DNA of 64,000 bases from Zantedeschia hybrid cultivar (taxonomy: Eukaryota > Streptophyta > Magnoliopsida > Alismatales > Araceae). Below, in pieces: positions 59,370 to 64,000 of the stretch. The translations under genes and the position numbers were made by a program. The notes under the pieces were generated by a model that saw only the letters and a program-made list of their open reading frames with translations, had not been told where the DNA came from and did not search any database. The stretch spans positions 56,461,564 through 56,525,563 of the forward strand of contig JARZZO010000010.1 in the NCBI GenBank assembly GCA_030544215.1, written 5' to 3'. Within the stretch, counting starts at the first letter, position 1, and every line of letters begins with the position of its first letter.

Positions 59370-59681
59370 CTATGACTTCACTCTTACACGAGCTTTATCA
59401 TGAAGGAACTCCTTGCAGTTCCTCTTCCAGTGACCATACTGCTTATAGTAGAAGCAGTCACCCTTCACTACTCTTTTGCCTTTGTCCTTCGATCTTCTAT
59501 CGTTAGCAATCATCTCTACTTCAGGGGCATCTAATGCCGATTCAGCAGGAGGATCAACTCCAGGGTCAAAGTCAATGTGCTCAGATCTGAAGAATTTCTT
59601 CAGGTTTCTGAACCAATCCGAGTAGATCGGGTAAGTCAAAAGGGCATCAAGTATGCTACGGAGTGGGTTATTCGACGACAT
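59370..59681 (-). pseudogene. Copia B gag, shortened
   Basis: Starts MSSNNPLRSILDALLTYP (usual Copia gag N terminus SILDAN.LTG.NY.DW), continues WFRNLKKFF, and keeps a knuckle CFYYKQYGHWKRNCKEFL (CX2CX4HX4C with the second Cys changed to Tyr). About 200 residues of the middle are missing. The last codons run straight into RNase H. Confidence 0.88.
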
Positions 59682-60960
59682 AATTCCCTACAGGAGATAA
59701 GTAAAATTTATTTAGCAGATGTTTAACTATTAAAATTTAAAACGAGACATGGTCTTTTGTTCAAGTTTAACTCCCACTAATTTTCGACGGACTGTATAAC
59801 CCTCAGTTATACAGAACAGGAGACACCGACAGTCTCCTAGTGGGGGTCAGAATCTCAATGACTTGCACTACAACCTTGTGGATAGCACAACAAACTGTAA
59901 TACAATCAAAGAGCACCCAACTCATGGGACTTGCAACTCCTTGCAATATCTGATCATGGCTTCGGTCCCCAGAGATTTAATGGCCTTGTGGATAGCACAA
60001 CAAACCATTAATTCTTGTCTAAGCTAACCATCATTACGCGACGAGCATAGATTTGCATGCAACCCTTGTGGATAGCACAACAAAGCTACATGGTTCCTCT
60101 ATCCCGATCTATAGGCATCTAATGCCATAGCCACAGTTTCTCCTCCCAATTAAGCAAGCCTTGTGGATAGCACAACAAACCTGCCTAAAGTGATTCGAAT
60201 CCTATGACTATAACGATGGTGGACTACGCGGTAAGTTCTTAACTACTCACGTAACGGCTTAGAGTTTATCTGAGGGTATTTAGATAACTTTTATCTTGGT
60301 CTCTCCTAGGTGATAGTATAAATATATCGTATATATTTACTAAATACTATAACCTACTTTGATTCATAATCAAAAGAAAACAATGCATCACATACATGTC
60401 TAGTGTAGTCATGGATAGCATAGTGGGTTTGATTGGAGCCAACAGTCAAACGCACACACAATCTAACATAACATTTACATTAGATAAACCTGCAAACACA
60501 TAGGCAAAGGATCTTCATCTTTTCGCCTTCCTGGTTGCAGTTGTGGATCGTCCTCGTTCTTTCCTCGGTTGCCTCGATCAGATTACAATTATTCTAGAAT
60601 TACAAGTAAATTGAAGAAGGCCTTATGGCGAGTACAAGAGAGAGAGGGAGGTAGAAATACATCGGAGTATGAGAGAGAGAGGTACGCAGACCTCTATTTA
60701 TTAACAATTAATAAACAATCATACATCCATGATCCACACAATCCATTCATCACATGAATAATAAATTAAGTGCATATCCATGACCACAGTGTGTTTTAAA
60801 CATCCACACATGATTCAGCGCATTACATGGCTAAAATAAATGAGTTTTCAAAATAAATAAGTTTTGGCTTTCAAACATTGGGATCCAATCAAAATTGCTA
60901 TTTGAATTTCAAAAACTCATTTTATTAACTTAACATGCAGTTAAATAAAATTTAAAAGCA
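59682..60960 (-). other. Copia B leader, gag-proximal part
   Basis: Directly before the gag ATG is TTACTTATCTCCTGTAGGG, which resembles a plant 3' splice site, so the long leader may be spliced (inference). Four conserved 21-mers lie at 59874-60179. A GA-rich patch lies at 60635-60690. Confidence 0.5.
59874..60179 (-). repeat. Four dispersed CCTTGTGGATAGCACAACAAA elements
   Basis: Identical 21-mers at 59874-59894, 59984-60004, 60064-60084 and 60159-60179. Each can fold as TTGTG-GATAG-CACAA. The flanks between them are unrelated. Confidence 0.9.
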
Positions 60961-60968
60961 ATAAACAC

Positions 60969-62429
60969 ACATCACATACGCACACACTCCGAATTAATAA
61001 TTCCATATTATTCCATGCAAATTAGAACAATTCTAATAATCTAACACTTAGATTAAACTCCATTAATAATCTAACAGTTAGACTATTTAAAGACTAATCT
61101 AACTCTTAGATTAATCCAACTAAGTTAATTAATAATTTAACACTTAAATTAATAATCAACTATAATTAATTATTAACTACTAATCTAACACTTAGATTCG
61201 CCAATTGATGTTAATTATTAATTTAACTCTTAAACTAATAATTAACACTAACTGATTAATAATTAATTAATCTAATTCTTAGATCAGATAATTAAAGTTA
61301 TTATTAATTTAACTATTAAATTAATAACAACAATAATTAAAGAAGGACTACAGATTTAACATTTAAATAAGTCATTTAAGTTAATTATTAATTTAACAAT
61401 TAAATTAATAACTAACTCAAAGTAATAATTAACAATTAGATGTATTAATAATTAATAATCTAACAATTAGATTAAAATTATTGACTACTAATTTTAATTC
61501 TTAAAATTAGATAAATTAAGGTCAATAATTAATTTAACACTTAAATTAATATTAACCTCAATTAATTCACAACTAATTTCTAATTAATAAATCCTTAATT
61601 AACTTAATGATTCAAAATCGTTAATAAAAGCCCAATTAAATTAAAATTGAATAATAATTTTAATCCTCAAAATAATTTTGAAAATTTTAAAATTAATTTA
61701 AATTTTAACTAAATTTCAAATGGGCAATTTTGGGGTTTAATGGGGTTAAAATAGGCCATGGCTCAACCACCTTGGCTGAGCGAGGGCCTCGGACCCTGGC
61801 CTGGCTTGGCCAGGCCCTGGACCCAGCCCGGCTTGAGCCCGGTCGAACCGGTTCAGGTGCTGGGCTTGCCTCCTTCCTTTCACCTTTCTTCCTGCAACAA
61901 ACCGACGCAGCAAACCCTAGCTGTTGTTGTAGGTGGTGGCCGACGGTTGGAGGCGTGGAAGCGCCGGCGGCGGTCGGTGCCCGGCGTTGACCGGCGGCGG
62001 TCGGTGCCCGGCGTTGACCGGCGCCGGTGGGCTCCCTAGCGACGGCATGCCCTCCGGTGGGCTCCTCAAAGAGCTGCATATCAAGCCCTATAAACACCAA
62101 AAAAATTGGTTTTTCACACCTTGAGGAAGGGGGAAAAATTCCGGCCGCCTCCATCGGCCTCTCTGTTGCCTGCCAAGAACCAAGGGAAGATCGGAGATAT
62201 TCCCAGACAGATCCAGATCTGGGTTTGTCCATCCCAACGTTTGGGATGCCGGAATGAAGCCGCTGCAAGCCCTAATCTTCACCGCATGAAGAACCCCGAA
62301 AAAACACCCCAATCAAATATCGAAAATTGCAGAAACATAATCTGATTATTAGTATTCATCTCATGAACACAGATCCTGCAAAAATCGACTTTTAAGCATG
62401 GAATTAAATTATGGAAAAATTAATTTCGG
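60969..62429 (-). repeat. Leader unit 1 (AT hairpin array plus GC-rich block)
   Basis: AT-rich half 61030-61580 with about 14 mini-hairpins, then a GC-rich half (61760-62270) open in several frames with a duplicated GGTCGGTGCCCGGCGTTGACC. Ends TTAAGCATGGAATTAAATTA and TTAATTTCGG. It is homologous to unit 2. Confidence 0.75.
61030..61580 (-). repeat. AT-rich mini-hairpin array, unit 1
   Basis: Repeated perfect hairpins with 7-10 bp stems and 3-nt loops, for example AATCTAA-CAC-TTAGATT, AATCTAA-CTC-TTAGATT, AATTTAA-CAC-TTAAATT, AATTTAA-CAA-TTAAATT and CTAATTTTAA-TTC-TTAAAATTAG. About 14 are visible. Confidence 0.8.
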
Positions 62430-62448
62430 GTAAGTCAAAAGGGCATCA
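62427..62448 (-). other. 22-nt gag piece at the leader-unit junction
   Basis: Identical to 59628-59649 in the gag start. It sits between unit 1 and unit 2 with short overlaps at both edges (CGG and CATCA). Confidence 0.85.
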
Positions 62449-63955
62449 CATGTGCACACACTCCAAATTAATAATTCCAGATTATTCCATGCAAATTAGA
62501 ACAATTCTAATAATCTAACACTTAGATTAAACCCCATTAATAATCTAACAATTAGACTATTAATGACTAATCTAACTCTTAGATTAGTCCAACAAAGTTA
62601 ATTAATAATTTAACACTTAAATTAATAATCAACCAAATTAATTATTAACTACTAATCTAACACTTAGATTAGCCAATTAATGTTAATTATTAATTTAACT
62701 GTTAAACTAATAATCAACACTACTAATTAATAATTAATTAATATAACTCTTAGATTAGTTAATTAATGTTAACATTAATTTAACTATTAAATTAATGACT
62801 AACAATAATTAATTAAGGACTATTAATTTAACACTTAAATTAATCAGTTAAAAATTAATAATTAATTTAACAATTAAATTAATAACTAATTCTAATTATC
62901 AATTAACAATTAGATATGTTAATAATTAATAATTTAACAATTAAACTATTAATTATTAATCACTAAGCTAACAATTAAATTAGTTAATTAAAGTTAATTA
63001 TTAGGTTAACTTTTAATATAATAATCAACTCTAATTATATGATCACTAATTGTTAATAATGATTCAAAATCATTAATTAAGCCCTATTATTTAAAATTGA
63101 ATGATAATTTTAAACTTCAAAAGTATTTTGAAATTAAGTTATGATCCAATCAGGTTTTAATTTTAATTTGGGCTATGGGTTTAAGGGGAAAAATGGGGTT
63201 TAAAATTGCAATTGGGCTCAGCCCAACAGGAACCACTGGTTCGAGCCAGGGGCTCGGCCAGGTGCGACCCCGGGCTCGCCCAGGTGCGACCCCGGGCTCG
63301 CCCAGGGGGCCGGACCCGGGGCATCCTGGACCGAGCCAGGGTCGACTGGCCCAGTCGGCTCGCCACCTGGCCCGGCCCAACCGGGGCCGACCCCCAGGCC
63401 GGCTCGGCCCCGTGGACCGCCCTCTCCCACCCGACGCCCCTAAAACCTGCAAACCCTAGAAGTTGCAGGCGGCGGCGGGGAGGAGCATCTGGGCTCCGGC
63501 GGCGGTGCCCCTTCGGCGCCTGACCCTAGCCGGCGGCGTCCGGTCCCGCCGGCGACCCCTCTGGCGCCGGCGGGATCCTCGGAGAAGCCCAAAACAGGCC
63601 GGCCAAGCCCCTTTTTGCTGGTTTCACCAAACCGAGGAGGAAGAAGAAGGTGGTGCGGCCGGCCGCCACTACCCTGCCCGTTCCCAGCATTGGCAGCATG
63701 CTTATGGAGGACCAACGACCCTTCCTCAGAGATCCGGGGTCCCGGTTAACAATCCCAACGCTTGGGAGACCCGAACAAAACAGCCGTTCTTTGTCATTCT
63801 TCGTCCAACGAAGAACACGAGAAACCCAAAAAAAAAAATTCGAAAATTGCCAGAAAAATAATCTAATTATTAGTGTTCATCTCATGAACACAGATCCAGC
63901 AAAAAATTGACTTTTAAGCATGGAATTAAATTATGGAAAAATTAATTTCGGAGAC
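62440..63955 (-). repeat. Leader unit 2 (AT hairpin array plus GC-rich block)
   Basis: Diverged copy of unit 1: AT-rich half 62500-63060 with the same hairpin type, GC-rich half 63220-63720 with GGTGCGACCCCGGGCTCGCC repeated, and the same end (TTAAGCATGGAATTAAATTA). The GC-rich halves of the two units hardly align. Confidence 0.75.
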
Positions 63956-63978
63956 CGAAACGGGACGAGAAATAGTGG

Positions 63979-64000
63979 AACCTGGCTCTGATACTACTGT
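63979..64000 (-). promoter_or_regulatory. Primer-binding site of Copia B
   Basis: Minus strand reads ACAG, then TAGTATCAGAGCCAGG, the initiator-Met tRNA site with one change, right after the last bases (ACA) of the 5' LTR. The rest of the LTR lies outside the window. Confidence 0.8.

Larger units (their letters stand above)
57142..64000 (-). mobile_element. Copia B, internally deleted, nested in Copia A
   Basis: Minus-strand order: first bases of the 5' LTR (63998-64000), primer site TAGTATCAGAGCCAGG (63979-63994 region), a 4.3-kb leader, a shortened gag (59681-59370), then a direct jump into RNase H (59361-58747), purine tract and the 3' LTR. Protease, integrase and RT are deleted. It belongs to the same family as Copia A and was probably moved in trans. 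Confidence 0.85.

Noticed and set aside
63150..63861. Overlapping GC-rich frames up to 132 aa near the right edge
   Set aside because: Same reason: GC-rich half of a Copia leader unit, open on both strands, not conserved with the matching block of unit 1.

Overview
The window is flowering-plant nuclear DNA. It shows a spliceosomal gene whose protein reads like plant U2A', Copia and Ty3-type LTR retrotransposons primed from initiator-Met tRNA (TGGTATCAGAGC sites), L1- and RTE-type LINEs, hAT elements and a TRIM. I cannot name the species. All domain calls are by eye on translated sequence; no search was run.

The one recognisable host gene is U2A' (U2 snRNP protein A'), on the minus strand and spanning about 50 kb. 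Five coding exons with GT..AG borders and compatible phases lie at 49849-49930, 49540-49580, 23130-23259, 22829-23034 and 7552-7725 and give 211 codons. The last exon(s) lie left of position 1. Introns 1 and 3 are small (268 and 95 bp), intron 2 is about 26.3 kb, intron 4 about 15.1 kb, and intron 5 is longer than 7.5 kb. The large introns are mostly transposons.

Layout: 1-7.5 kb (intron 5) holds hAT copy 1 with TSD and a truncated LINE with a perfect 17-bp TSD. 7.7-22.8 kb (intron 4) holds Copia and LINE scraps, a CGCCTAGGCG-type MITE, a decayed Copia, an RTE LINE split by a young 3.3-kb LTR element (15652-18960, TSD TTTGG), and hAT copy 2. 23.3-49.5 kb (intron 2) holds a TRIM, a second Copia, MITEs, LINEs, an ~80-bp minisatellite, two more members of the non-autonomous LTR group (38.9-43.6 and 45.1-47.6 kb) and hAT copy 3. 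Upstream of the gene (50-64 kb) are a Ty3-type gag scrap, a LINE, and two Copia elements of one family, B nested in the protease of A.

The most unusual signals are: (1) LTRs carrying six tandem small hairpins with a near-invariant TGCGACG loop and changing but paired stems; (2) a protein of unknown family, with three WD-type ~30-residue repeats, shared by at least two of these LTR elements and probably a third; (3) a paired-arm hairpin beside the promoter of all three hAT copies, with different arm sequences; (4) a 4.3-kb Copia leader with dozens of AT-rich mini-hairpins and a duplication joined by a 22-nt piece of gag. The elements interact mainly by nesting, which gives a relative order of insertions.
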